DNA of 64,000 nt from Athripsodes cinereus (Eukaryota; Arthropoda; Insecta; Trichoptera; Leptoceridae), in NCBI GenBank assembly GCA_947579605.1, contig OX388310.1, forward strand, positions 5,084,001 to 5,148,000. The letters run 5' to 3'. A program made the position numbers and the translations under genes. Below the pieces are notes generated by a model, which was not told the origin of the DNA, searched no databases, and saw only the letters and a program-made list of their open reading frames with translations. Below are positions 33,255-45,104 of this stretch, in pieces (position 1 is the stretch's first letter; every line of letters starts with the position of its first letter).

Positions 33255-33345
33255 ATACCAGCCTTTGACAGGACACTCAATAACTTACAGAAAAGAATGG
33301 AAGGATTGCTTTTTACCGGGGACTTTAAGGGATATAATATAAATC
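33255..33345 (-). mobile_element. SINE-A 5'-part fragment
   Basis: CCTTTGACAGGACACTCAAT, AACTTACAGAAAAGAATGG and TTTTACCGGGGACTTTAAGG correspond to the part of SINE-A furthest from the GCCGTGATGG end. It shows that the repeat extends at least to ACCGGG. Confidence 0.55.
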
Positions 33346-33579
33346 TTCACTAAAACAAAATGAAAACCTAAATTCAATCACAACAACCATTACACCGAGC
33401 TTTGCCCGTACTGAGATAAAGCTTCAACATGTTTGGTACGAGACATATGATTGTAACGAGTTTATAGTTTAACATTAAACATACTCGTTATGGTGTTTTA
33501 AAATTAAACATTTCGTACAAAATTACTTGAATATTTTGTTATCAAATTTAATATTTTAAAACAGATTCATCATCATCAT

Positions 33580-33815
33580 CGCCCTCAACGCTCCTCTCGG
33601 GAGCACAGGGCAGAAACCAGCCTCCTCCATTCAGAGCGTCTCTGTGCCAATTGCGTCACCTCTTTCCACGACATTCCTTGCGCTCTGATATCGTTGTCAT
33701 AGGAACGGTGTATTGTGAAAGAGGGACGCCCGGGCCGACGGAACCCCTGCGGACGGAAAAACAGTGCTCTTTTTGGCCAACTATCATTAGGCATTCTCAA
33801 AACATGTCCCAGCTA
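33580..33815 (-). pseudogene. LINE-C C-terminal fragment
   Basis: The minus frame reads MPNDSWPKRALFFRPQGFRR, PGRPSFTIHRSYDNDIRAQG and SWKEVTQLAQRRSEWRRLVS, ending ALCSREER plus a (GAT)n tail region. The pattern GRP...W...AQRR.EWR..V is the C-terminal end of a non-LTR element protein. A relative is at 46375-46610 on the plus strand. Confidence 0.75.
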
Positions 33816-33869
33816 GGACCATCGTCTCTCCTGTATTACAGATTATCTACGTTTAAATAATATTGTAAA

Positions 33870-35880
33870 CCAGGATAGAAAACAAGTTTGAAACCGTTGA
33901 GATGGACGCCCTTACATAAAAAGTTACCGATACTTATTATCATAATTTTCAAATTATAAAACCAATCTTTCTTTACCTAGTTATAAAGTGTTTCGAAAAC
34001 TTAAATTAGTTTCAGAATTACTCTTTTGAAATTTTTGTTTCAAGAAAATAATAATGATCACTATAATTATTTCGCAAAAGTTTCTAATAAATAGGTTTTG
34101 AACTAAATAAATGGACATCCGTTACTTGATTTTTTAAAATCGCGATCGATTTCGGTAAACCTTTTCATTGCATTGTAGAATATTTAAAAAAACATTCAAA
34201 ATGTCTCGTAACTGTTACATAGTTGATCCTTCCAAAATAACTGATACTAAATAAATGGATTTGGGACAGTCTTGTATAGTGAGTTTGCCCTCAACAAAAA
34301 TCTTTTTAGGCTCGCATCTTACTTCAGAAATAAACGAGTGCTGTCCACATTCTGACATAAGCTGATCTTTTGGTAGTGAAGATACTTTATACACTGCATG
34401 TTTTATACAGAGTGTTTTTATTATCATTGAACATCCAAAGAAAGGTGGGAGTTTGTTGTTAAAACAACCTGTTCTCAATTTTATGTTTATTCGTATTGTA
34501 TAGATTTCTTATGTTAATCTCATTTTTATGGTTTTGTCAAGTACCTTTTTATTCCTGCATATTAAATTGCTACAAAAAAATGAGATTTTTTCAACCGATC
34601 ACTTAAAAAAATAAATATTTTATAAACTATTTAGAAATTTGCACCAAAAAATATGTGAAAGATATAACTAGGAAAATATATTTATTCCGTTTTTTCGTTG
34701 CCAAAATATATCTGAAAATATAAAAAAACATTTCGACTCAACCGCACAACTCAACAAGTCGAAAAAAATTTTGATTTAAAAAATACACTCATCCCTTCAT
34801 ATATTAAATATTTAGTTGATGAAAAAAAATAATGCAGATACCTTTTTTTATTCCACAAATAACTATTTCGATTTGTTTAACTATTGAACGGAAGAAAGAC
34901 AACACAACGATTATTATTTAGTATATTTCACTCTCTGTTGTATTTTTAAATCATAATATATGTAAATAAACCAAAATAACAAAAGTCGCTATTTCTTGAA
35001 TGTATGACATTTCGACTTGTTGAGTATTGGAACTGGAGAGTCGATACATTATTAGTATCTCTAACAAAAAACTCTATCATTCTATAATTCTTCCTGAGGA
35101 ATAATTTTTAAATAATTATTTTGAAATCATGCTATCAAAATGTTTTTTTTACAACTTACTGTAGGTTACAGGCTACCTTGCGTGTTTGATATACCGTGGT
35201 GATAAACTTAGATTTTTCAATTTTAAAGACCATCTAAAAAAAAAAGCTTTCGGCTGATCCATTGTGACGGTTACACCATGTATAAATATAAAAGTTCAAA
35301 CACACCAAATATCACCTTATGTTATGTTCATTAGTTTATTAATTCTGAGACCGTCGAAAGCTTGGCGGTATTTCCAATAAATGGGGTGATCTGCGGGTAT
35401 TTCATGTTGGTATTCCATACGTCTTCTTCGACTTACGCCTCTTCGTGACATGAATAAAGACACAATAAGTTATTTATTAAGCCGAAGTTGAATGTTATTG
35501 ATTTTTGACAATTCGATGATTTTATTTATACCAAAGAATACACTGTAATCGTAATAACATCTAGTAAACCGTCGATACATATTCAAAATGAGATATGTGC
35601 GAATATTTTATTTAGGCATAGGTACTCTTTAAAAAATATTCATTAGGGCATTAAAATTATTGTTTGGATTTTTTATTGGCATGTGATATTATTCTTTAAG
35701 TATTTAGTTTTAATATTTGATACTTTCTGGAAATGTCAAAACATTTATAAATCAACGAACCCATTTTGAATATGCTGCGACGGAACTTAGTGTAAAAATA
35801 ACAATATTCCTGAATTAATAATCATAACATGAATTTGTAAATAAATAAAATTTTATATTTATATTCACAAAATCTATAAG
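33870..35880. other. Long interval without recognised features
   Basis: No inverted ends, window-internal repeats or known domains. The minus frame at 34215-34478 (87 residues, several Cys, ending VILEGSTM) has a fairly balanced composition, but I cannot assign it. It could be an exon or transposon remnant, or chance. Confidence 0.3.
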
Positions 35881-35884
35881 AAAC

Positions 35885-36085
35885 TATTCTTCTTCATCTC
35901 CTTGGGCAATTAATAGTCCCACATGGTGGTGGGGTCTGCTTTTCTTGTTTGGTTACACCACTTGGTTCTGTCGAACGCATCCTCATGGGAAACATCACAG
36001 GTCCTCATGTCTTGTCTCACTACTTCACGCCGTCTGCGCTTTGGCCTTCCTCTTGGTCTCTTGCTAGTAACCTCGATACATTGAG
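35885..36085 (-). pseudogene. LINE-D C-terminal fragment
   Basis: The minus strand reads SKRPRGRPKRRRREVVRQDM, then HEDAFDRTKWCNQTRKADPT. The GRPK...W...A.DR.KW....RKADP pattern is a common C-terminal end of non-LTR elements. Decayed relatives are at 3822-3910 and 59868-59900. Confidence 0.65.
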
Positions 36086-36111
36086 CTTTGTTGAAATAAT
36101 AAACTATAATT

Positions 36112-36250
36112 GAAAATGTCTATCTATTTCTATCTATATCATCACAGCATATCCCACAACTAAGGTAGTCAGCGGATTGATTCCATGCAAAAAAATATGC
36201 AGATGATCCTCTCCGTCTTAATCAAACAAAACATTGAGGGTGGGTAAGCG
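36112..36250 (-). mobile_element. SINE-A fragment
   Basis: CTATATCATCACAGCATATC, then CCACAACTAAGGTAGTCAGC, ATGATCCTCTCCGTC and ACATTGAGGGTGGGTAAGCG. It is diverged and truncated before the 5' part. Confidence 0.55.
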
Positions 36251-36355
36251 ACTGTAAATATTATTTAGCTCGACTTAGCTATCCAACAAGTGACGCATAT
36301 TTTCAGGTTAAATCATTCCTATCCTATCGTCACACATATCATAATATTTGTAATA

Positions 36356-37986
36356 CTAGCTGACTCAGTGAACTTCGTACCGCCTAAGAATCAATGATTG
36401 ATTAATATTTTTAATCTCTTTACAAACTCCCGTAATTGTCCAAGTGTGTCATTGTATAGTGTAATAAAATAAAATTCATTTATGTTGAACAATTTATTAT
36501 ACTTAAATCAGATTTGTTTATAAATTATTTGCTGTACGTAACATAATTATGTAGGTACTTATCTATTTTTTAGGTAGATACCTATTTTATAAAAATTCTT
36601 ATCCAAGATTTTTTCAAAATTGAAATTTCAGAACTACAGATATTAAATTGTATGGATAACAATTCTAATTTGAAAATGTATATATATATAATGAGTTACA
36701 ATCCATTGGATTGGTCTGCAATGAGTTTGGTTTTTCTTCTCCATTCCTCCCTATTCTCAGCCAGTCTTTTCAGCTCTACGTATGAGCCACAGGCCACAGT
36801 TTATGTCCCTCTTCAGTTGGTCCATATACGCATCTCTTGATCGGCCTCTGCCATTTGTCCCCTCGGTCTTACCCTCTGCGATGGCGATGAGTAGTCCTGG
36901 ATGCCTGATGTTGTGGCCAATCCTGTTAGCTCGTTGTTGGCTGATTCTCTTAAGAAGTTGCCTTTTTAATACTTCTTCGTTTTCGACGTGTTCCGATCAA
37001 TGGATCTGAAGCATGCGTCTGTAGCACCACATCTCAAAGGCCGCCAACCGTCCGCTTTCACTCTTGCTGATGGTCCACGTCTCACAACCATAAAGCAGAA
37101 TGCTCCATACAAAGGCTTTAGTAAGGTTCTCCCTTATGCTTAAATCAATATTTGGGGATTCCAATATCTTCGATTTTTTGTTAAAGGCAATCCTTGCCTT
37201 GTTTATTCTGCTCACAATTTCTTTCTGATTTGGAGCGTCCATCCTGGTTTATTCTGCTGCCCAAGTACACGAATTCTCTTACTTATTTGATGCTCACTCC
37301 ATTTATGGCAATATTCGCAGTCGCTTCCTCCTTTCCAATGACCATATATTTTGTTTTGTCTTTATTTATTTTCATGTTGTACTTTGACAACTTATACTTT
37401 CCATTTTTCGTAGAGCTTCGTTCAGCTCCATCTCGGAGTCTGCGAGCAGTGCTATATCGTCAGCATATCGAATCATGTCGACCTTTTTCCCATTTATTTC
37501 TACTCCTGTCCAGTTCTTCACTTCTTCTCTCAATTCATCAATAGCTCGCTGTATATAGCAGTTAAAGAGAGCTGGCGACATTGAGAATCCCTGTCTTACA
37601 CCTTGTTCGACCCTTGCTTTTGCGCAGCTCTCTCCGCTTTTAATTACAGCCATTTCGTTCTTGTATAAGCTCCAGATTGCTCTTCTGTGTTGAAAATATA
37701 TACAAAAAATATTCTATAAAAAGGCCAATCTATAAAAAAACTTCATCGTTGATTGTGTATGATTCTCCATATTATTGCATTTTTATTGAAATAAAAAATG
37801 TATGGCGTAAATAATTTTCTTCGTAATTTTTCTTCCCGTGAATTTGTTTGATATTTAAATAGCCTATCGGCTATTTGGAGCGGAGAAGAATCCAACAAAT
37901 CAGAGATCATTCAAATCGGTACAGCCATTCTTGAGTTATAAATGGCGTAACGAACACCACTTTCTTTTACATATTAGGTATATAGA
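36356..37986 (-). mobile_element. Second Helitron copy, with LINE-B inside
   Basis: The plus strand begins CTAGCTGACTCAGTGAACTT after an A and ends GGTATATAGA before a T, so on the minus strand it starts TCTATATACC and ends CTAG. Internal sequence matches the copy at 17126-19360 on both sides of a LINE-B insertion, for example AGAATGGCTGTACCGATTTG and TTACGCCATACATTTTT in minus orientation. The 3' subterminal hairpin is weaker. No Helitron protein is encoded. Confidence 0.82.
36685..37690 (-). pseudogene. LINE-B fragment inserted in a Helitron
   Basis: Minus-strand coding pieces: SGESCAKARVEQGVRQGFSM, SPALFNCYIQRAIDEL, MIRYADDIALLADSE (YADD box), then after a frameshift ARIAFNKKSKILESPNIDLS, SILLYGCETWTISKSESGRL and the C-terminal end near 36700. 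It reaches slightly further 5' than the 16.2-kb copy. The words TGAAAATGTATAT (36671) and TGAAAATATATAC (37691) flank it as an approximate target duplication, and the Helitron sequence continues on both sides. Confidence 0.85.
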
Positions 37987-37999
37987 TTTGTATATCATG

Positions 38000-39120
38000 T
38001 TAGTATATTAGTAGGTATATCGTTAGTACGTAGGTGTAAAAATAACCAGTTTATATGAAACGATATCTACGAGTATAATGAAAAATACAAATATTTTAAT
38101 TATAACCATAACATTAATTGATCATCTTCAAAGGAATACAAAGCCTTCAAAGATTTGAGAGAAAACAACTAAGTCACAATAGAGTGATTTTGGACTTATA
38201 GACCGCCTTAGGAAATACTGACAAAAGCAGTAATAGTAAGATGATGTACACATAAAAATCAACATAGCCAGAGGTGGTGGAAATAACACAAAGCGAAGGC
38301 TTGTCATGTAGGTGGAGCAACAGTTATAGCCTTAAGGCCTAACAACGTCAAAGTAAAGAGATTATTAGTACCATGTGTATTGTTCAAAGTATTTTTTAAA
38401 TTAAGAATCATAGCTTTGTAGAAGTAGACTGATTAAGTCCGATTGAATTTTATACAACACATTGTTCGAGTCACCGGAAAATAATATGTCACTCACTCTT
38501 TTCCGTAAGTTTTAAAGTAAAATGTACATAGAATTTTACCAAACATTGGACGTATATTGTGAACGTCATTAATGCAGCGAGTTATTAAACACTTATTTTG
38601 AATAGCGTATTTTATAAGACATGGAATAAACGAGTTGAATGTTTGTGCCATGAAGGTGGAGTAAGTCGGGATGGACTTACCCGGTTTCAATGGTTACCAC
38701 ATTTATGATGGATGTCGTGACAATAAGTACTAATTCTTAACACTTTCACGATCAAATTGGAGAGTCCAGGAATTTTTGTTTATAATGATCAATATACATT
38801 TCGGATTTTTTTAATGATATTTGTAGGTTGTAGTTGGTTTACTGGCTACCACAATAAATTATGAGAAAGCTTTCAAAATTAGTAGAATCATAAATAATAC
38901 GTATTCACTCGACAAGCTTTAAATTTATATATATATAGAATAACTTCGCATAATACTCTCTGGTCAAAGCAACAACGACATATAATGTGTTGGATAGCAA
39001 GTTCAAAGGTCGCAAGGTCGAATCCTAGCGCTGAACAAATGGCTTAGCAGTTGCAAACAATATCGATAGGTGGCGGTGAGATCGCGGTAGATGTAAAAAT
39101 AATTGCAGCTTATAATAACA
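38000..39120. other. Interval without recognised features
   Basis: No domains or repeats recognised. The frame at 38493-38690 is unremarkable. Confidence 0.3.
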
Positions 39121-39130
39121 ATACTCTCCG

Positions 39131-39362
39131 GCTACCTACATACCTCCGTGGCCTAATGGTTAGAGTATTTGACTCGTAACACGGAGGTGGTGGGTTCGAA
39201 TCCCAGTAGGTGCGGTTGGCTGGACGAAGTCGCTTTTCAGCGATGAGTGCAGTCACCCGCTCTGAAAAAGATTGATATGAGAGAAGCATAAGAGATATAG
39301 GTGGAATTGGTGAACGTTGCCATGGTATAAAGCGCTTAAGCCAGCCAAAGCCGATTCGTAAG
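39131..39362 (+). mobile_element. SINE3 (tRNA-derived)
   Basis: The head reads ACCTCCGTGGCCTAATGGTT (A box) with B box GTGGGTTCGAATCCCAG at about 39190-39206, followed by a non-tRNA body (GTTGGCTGGACGAAGTCGCT...AGCGATGAGTGCAGTCACCC). The tRNA-like fold is imperfect: the anticodon stem does not pair well. This is therefore a SINE head and not a tRNA gene. It is the only copy in the window. The end is not certain because the next foldback starts close by. Confidence 0.7.
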
Positions 39363-39371
39363 CATATATTC

Positions 39372-39595
39372 TACGTACAGTAGACTTGAGAAAGGCTTTT
39401 TAGTTGGTCTTGAGAAAGACCGTTGGCTTCTGCCCGACGTTTCGTACAGGATTCAACCTGACATCAGCTGGGACGTAGAGGGGCGGTGGCAGGCTTCGGC
39501 GGCGCGGGTATCGTGAAGGTAGCAGGCGTCGTCGCCAACTAAAAAAAGCCTTTCTCAAGGCTACTGTACGTAGAGTACCCAAAAGCGATACATCT
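39372..39595 (-). mobile_element. Foldback, probable Penelope-like end (PLE family 6)
   Basis: CTACGTACAGTAGACTTGAG (39372) and AAAGGCTTTTTAGTTGG on the left pair with the right end (GCCTTTCTCAAGG, CTACTGTACGTAG). The tail AGTACCCAAAAGCGATACAT follows on the right and recurs at 29159-29190. On the minus strand the interior has CTGATGTCAGGTTGAATCCT and TACGAAACGTCGGGC: helix II CAGG/CCTG, GAAA, CG, TC, but three core bases are missing. So the hammerhead-like core is broken here. No clear target duplication. Confidence 0.5.
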
Positions 39596-40231
39596 ACATG
39601 ATTTATATATATATATATAAATATATATATGTTATGTTGGATGTTGGATGATATATATATTTAATTTAAACAGAAAAAATACCAAAACTAACTAATTAAA
39701 GACCTTAATAGCTTAAATTCCACATTATTAATTTCTTTAAAACATGAATAATTAATGACGTTGGCTATTTTTTCTGAAGAACTGAAAGTTTGAATACTAT
39801 CAAAATAACAAATGTTTAAGAAATGCGTAAATAATTGAATAAATCTTTTCAACTGAGTGCTCTTTCAAAAGTTTTGATTTCTCGCAGTAGACAAACATGT
39901 CTGTCATCCATTCTGAAAATTTTATAAGAAAACTTTTTCAGAACGCAAGATTTGTAAGAATAGATTTATATTTTTGTTAGTCTATACGTATGAATGCGTA
40001 CCAGTCTATTATTTTACTTGTAATGAAAGTGGTTAAAAAAAGTTTTTTTTAAAATTTATTTATTAATTACAAAAGATACAACAGCTTTCACAATGAATAA
40101 TACAATAATACAGTTAATCATTTACATCGCCAATTAAAGTATCTTAACTATGAACAATTTTTTTTTATTTTTCAAAAATATTACACACAAAAATAACATA
40201 AAAACATCATTATGGAATACATTTTATCAAG

Positions 40232-40474
40232 TTGCTGAATGGTATAATTAGTAATCCGAAGGTACTGAGGGAGTTTAATTTTTATATACCAGCATCGTAC
40301 AGTCGCTCACGTCAGCATATGCTGTTCTATTCCCTTACAAGCCGGACAAATATTCTCGCAGAATCACCAATAGCTAAGGCAATTGGATTGTTCAATAGTA
40401 TTTCCCAGAATGCGGACATATTCCACATAACATACGGAGAATTTGTAGGGAAAGTGGAAACACTTTTGTAAATA
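40232..40474 (+). pseudogene. LINE C-terminal tail (Jockey/CR1-like)
   Basis: The frame contains FYIPASYSRSRQHMLFYSLT, SRTNILAESPIAKAIGLFNS and IFHITYGEFVGKVETLL-stop. This corresponds to the end of Jockey/CR1-type proteins (ARN-N---SP--R...YN...DIF). A hairpin TATTGCCCCA...TGGGGCAATA follows at about 40540-40578. Nothing is recognised in 40640-41840. Confidence 0.6.
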
Positions 40475-41844
40475 TTTGTTTTCTCTGGGATCGCATTGGC
40501 CGAATTATGGTGTTGTTTAAATAATAATAATTATAATAATATTGCCCCATTAGACTAAAATCTGTTCTGGGGCAATACTAGGAAAAATAAGACAATTAAA
40601 TAACACAATTAAACAGCACAATATTTAAAAATAATTATATGAAGGGGAAGAAAGGGAGAAGGTAATACAACCTAATTCAATTCTCCGATCCATTTGATCT
40701 AACGATCTTATTAATTGTTTTGGTTAACAAAAAGTGTATAATCATAAAGTTTAAAGAGTTTCTTATTGACTTCATAATAATTATTATGAGCAAATGTCAT
40801 CCAATTCAATAAGTGATAGTGTCCAATGTCGGGATCGGACTCGGAGGGTTCGAACTCTACTGAACATTGTGAAAACCAGGATCGAATCATTCCTAATTCT
40901 CGCTTTTGTGAGCACTGGCCGAATCTTGTACAATGAGGGACAAAAACACATTAGAAATCATACGTACCTATAGCAAAACAGAAAATAATCTTGCATGGTT
41001 TGATTGCATAAAATGAGTGTCGTTTGATTGTTTCAACGCCATTGTATTCACTAATGCAAATCACCCACTAACATGGTGAGCGACTGCGCGCATAATTCAA
41101 AATGATCAAACTGCTAACTGCGTGTAATTTTATCATATTTAAACCTGAGGTAAACCCTGGCTTCTAGGCTTGTATGGAAAATAGGCAACTACTATCGATC
41201 ACCTTAGATGTGCCATAATGATTACAGCTTTGCTGAAAATTAAACTTGTGGATCTAATAAACCATTGGCACAAAATAAATAATTCATTTTTTTTCATTTA
41301 TTTAATAAGTTACTTATGCCTTTAACAACCAGACTATGAAAGAAATTCATTGTATACGTAGTACAAAAATATCAGATTTTTTGAAATTCTCTGATTTACT
41401 CTGAGCAATGCTGGAGCTGTAAACTAATAAAGGGACACCACACAGAAAAGTGAAAATAAATAGCGGGTATACAATATTCTGAGGTTCGATCTGGATTGAA
41501 TACTTTAATATTTTATATTATTAGATATATCTATTGAACGGGAGAGGACTGGGGTGAAATATCAAAATATATTATATTACGAGTCGCATGAAATGAAGAT
41601 AATAATATATTTCAGTCACGGAGCATTGCTATAATATTGTGTAGGAAGAATACGAGTATAGATACTGTGAACGATCATCACAACATGTAGAAGTTTTGTT
41701 GACTCGACACTGTGCGTGAGTGTATATATAATATATATATATATATAGGGGTATGATGTCGCATGACACCAAATATTATATTATGTTGGGACCCTATCAA
41801 CACTCCATGTATCGTACGAATGATGTATTGTGAAATATTTTTCT

Positions 41845-42295
41845 TTTTGAGAGAGACACGAAAGTGGAATAAATGCTGTGGAGATGAGATCGCTGAGGAG
41901 AATGGTTGGTAAAACGTTGCGTGTTAGAGTGAGGGATGAGGATATTAGAAGAATGAGTGGATGCAAGAGGAGTGTTGTGGATAGAATGCGTGCAAATAAA
42001 TTAAGATGGATTGGTCATGTGGAACGAATGGAAGAGGAAAGAATGACAAAGAGGACATACTTGGCTGAAAGGAAGGGTGTGAGGAAGCGCGGGCGTCCGA
42101 GAACTACATGGCTTGAAAATATAGACCAAATTCTCAAGAACTGCCGTGTTTTGAGTAAGAGCGTGCGTGCATGAAAAATTGTATGACTGTGGAGGAGGCG
42201 AAAGAAGTATGTAACGACAGATTTAATTGGCGTTCCGTTCTCTCTGCCTACTCCACTTGGGATACGGCGTGAGTGAATAGATAGATAAGTAGATA
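41845..42295 (+). pseudogene. LINE-A C-terminal fragment
   Basis: The plus frame gives VEMRSLRRMVGKTLRVRVRD, DRMRANKLRWIGHVERMEEE and RKRGRPRTTWLENIDQILKN. The end is TACTCCACTTGGGATACGGC then GTGAGTGAATAGATAGATA. The tail here is a GATA repeat, whereas other copies have GTATA repeats, so the terminal simple repeat varies between copies. Confidence 0.8.
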
Positions 42296-42769
42296 GACAA
42301 AAAATACCTTGGATTCCTGGCGCTGAAGCTGACATGATATTATTTGCTTAGTAAGTGCATATAGATGAAAAATCTATGATTGAAACCTAGGTCACTGCAA
42401 TATAGTTACTTGTAAAACTGAAAAACAAATATTTCATTTCTTCTTTTTCTACCGCTTTGTTGTAGATCATTGATCTGTTTGTTCGGTATTTGTTTCCTCT
42501 TGCGAAGCTGAAGACCAACTATCCTTCCATCTTCTACGTGGCTTTCCAGGCAACATTCTATTTGTCATTAACAAATAACTATGGAGTTTTACAAAAAAAC
42601 TGAAGATTATAAAAATCTTTAACCTAATGTATTACAAATATCTGCATTTTATAGAACACTCAGTAGTATAAGATGGAAGACCCATCTTTGCCGGGAATAT
42701 CATGGACGGAATACACACTCAAATAAATCTTCTATAGTAAAAATACCACATTTTGCGGTTAATTGTGAC

Positions 42770-43065
42770 AGGCAAAATAGACGGAAGCTGGGAGAGCTGG
42801 CAGAAAGCAGAGATCGTGGCTGCGCTATATACGAGATTGAACTGGAATGAGAGGTGAAGAGGAGTTGTTTCAACAACGCAGGACCGAGAAGCTTACGCCA
42901 GAATGATCGACAACGTCGAAAGGACCTGACGGGGCACTTACAGAAGAAAATAATACTATTGTAAAATAGTGAGCTTGCAAAGGTTGGATTGATATTTTAT
43001 CTTCTCTGCCTATCCCGTAAAACATGTGACGTGAGAAAATGGATGGATAGATAGATAAATATAAT
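42770..43065 (+). pseudogene. Unassigned LINE 3' end
   Basis: Decayed coding with EAYARMIDNVERT-type residues, followed by CTTCTCTGCCTATCCCGTAA and a GATGGATAGATAGATA tail. The end CTCTGCCTA...GTGACGTGAG-tail is built like the LINE-A 3' end, so this may be a related lineage. Confidence 0.45.
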
Positions 43066-43454
43066 AGAATAAAAAACAATAAGTTTTTTTTTAAATATTC
43101 TGTTTAATAAAAGTATAAATTTTTTTGATGTCATGTATATAGAGCCATACACCCAGTGTTTGTATCCACACGGTCATTCCATCTCAATTTACGTGATATG
43201 AAAGTGGAGCTTTGATCTTTATTCTTTTGGAATTGATGGATTTACATAAGTTTAGCTTGTCATCGTATTAGTGATTTTCTCGTGACGTGTTCGTAACGTA
43301 AAAACTAACGTAAGTGAAAAAAAAAATCATACCTATAATAAACCTTACATATTCATCATATCACATGCGACAAAATTACCTTTAAAGAAAATATGAACTT
43401 ATCCTACAAAATCACTGCAGAATTTCAGCTAGATTTTTTTTATATAAACTATGT

Positions 43455-43550
43455 TTTACATCTCAAATTCAGCGATGAGGTTTGTCACCCAGCCTGAATG
43501 TCTTAATTTTTTATTAACATTAACTACCCCACTTGTGGCATGTGCCTTGA
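43455..43550 (+). mobile_element. SINE-A fragment
   Basis: AAATTCAGCGATGAGGTTTG, TCACCCAGCCTGAATGTC and CTACCCCACTTGTGGCATGT. Another diverged piece is at 44443-44580 (CAGTGATGAGGCATGTCAAC). Between and around them (43560-45090) nothing else is recognised. Confidence 0.55.
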
Positions 43551-45104
43551 TGACGTAGTAGAAGTGGTAACTTTTTCTATAGTTTCTACATGTTTGATTA
43601 TTCAAATAATTAAAACAAGGCTTCAAAAAAATATCACATGTTATAGAAACACTTTTAAGCTTCCTTCACAATCCATGGTAAGTAGAGAGAATACAAAACC
43701 AATGATGTCTTTGAAGACTTATTTCACTTCCTACCAAGCTCATGAAAATATATAAATTTTTCTATTAACTCAAATGTGCGATCTTCTTTGAGAATCAACT
43801 TGGAAGAATCACGATTTGTTAAACTCATTATTTCAGAAAAACAGACATTCTTAAATTAAGTAATTTTCCATAATTCATTTGCTTCATAATTCTTCACATT
43901 TTACTTTCAACACGTGTTTTGCGTCTGCTTATTTTCCTCATATCCTAGTTTATCAATCTACTACAATCTAGTTTTCTCAAAGACAAAACTTGTTTCAAAT
44001 TCACATTTTTGTTTCTGTAATTTTTCATCTACGGATTCGTTAAAATGTACGTTGTTGGTTTAACAAGCTCTCAAATTTTGACCAAAAATTGATTTCGAGA
44101 ATAGAATATAAAATTTTCAATACTTTTGTGTACTAATAATAAAATATCACACGACAAGATGGTGGTGAGATTTTTTTTTCTTTACCAAATATTTTTGTAT
44201 CTTTTTTATTTCCTGTACACGTTTGTAAAAGGAAATAGTTTTTTTTATACAGACTTACAATTTTACTAACGTAATTTTATTGAATAACAGTTGTGCTATT
44301 CAAATGGCAAAATTTATTGAGAAGTTGTTTTTTTTTTTTTTTTTTGTTATATATTATGATGATGTGCTAAAAGAATAAATAAATAAAATAAGTTTTCAAG
44401 TGTCTTATAAAAGTCGTTTTCGTGAAGCCTACCTTAAGACAATTAACATTTACAATTCAGTGATGAGGCATGTCAACAATGTCTTATTTTTAATTGACAC
44501 AAAGAAGACTATTTGTATGTTTATTTCTCATAGTTAACCCGCTGGCTACCTTTTTTGTGGTATATGGTGAAATAATAGTTTAGATGGGATAAAGTCAATT
44601 GGGATAGTATAAAATATTAAAAATGTAGAAAAGTACGTATAAGAAACATTTTTTAATTTGAATTGTTAATATTTATTACTCAATTAAGAAATCTCCAAAA
44701 ATGTAACGATAATATTAAGACCAGGTAATATTTAACATAATATTCATATTATAAACATAAAAAAACAGATTTTTACGCAGGAAAAATGTAGATTTTATAA
44801 TATTATCTAGTAAAAAATGTTTTACTTATAGTAAAAACATGTACCTACTTGGCAGAGAAGTGGATTAATCTGTTAATCCTTAATCGATAAATAACGAATT
44901 TGAATAACTATTTAACGTTTTAATTGTCTAAAAGTCATTTAGGAACTTTTTAAATTCTATTAAAATATCAATTTAATTTAGTACGTTTCATTCTCAAATT
45001 TTACCCCACCCTATCTTCCCTTTCGTCATAAAATTATTTAAAGTATTTTTTTTAAATGTACCTAGGTACATATTATAGATTATTCAGTAATTGATAATAA
45101 GCCT

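Noticed and set aside
39142..39214. tRNA gene (Thr-like anticodon CGT)
   Set aside because: The A and B boxes are good, but the anticodon stem and the acceptor stem do not pair properly and a SINE body follows directly.
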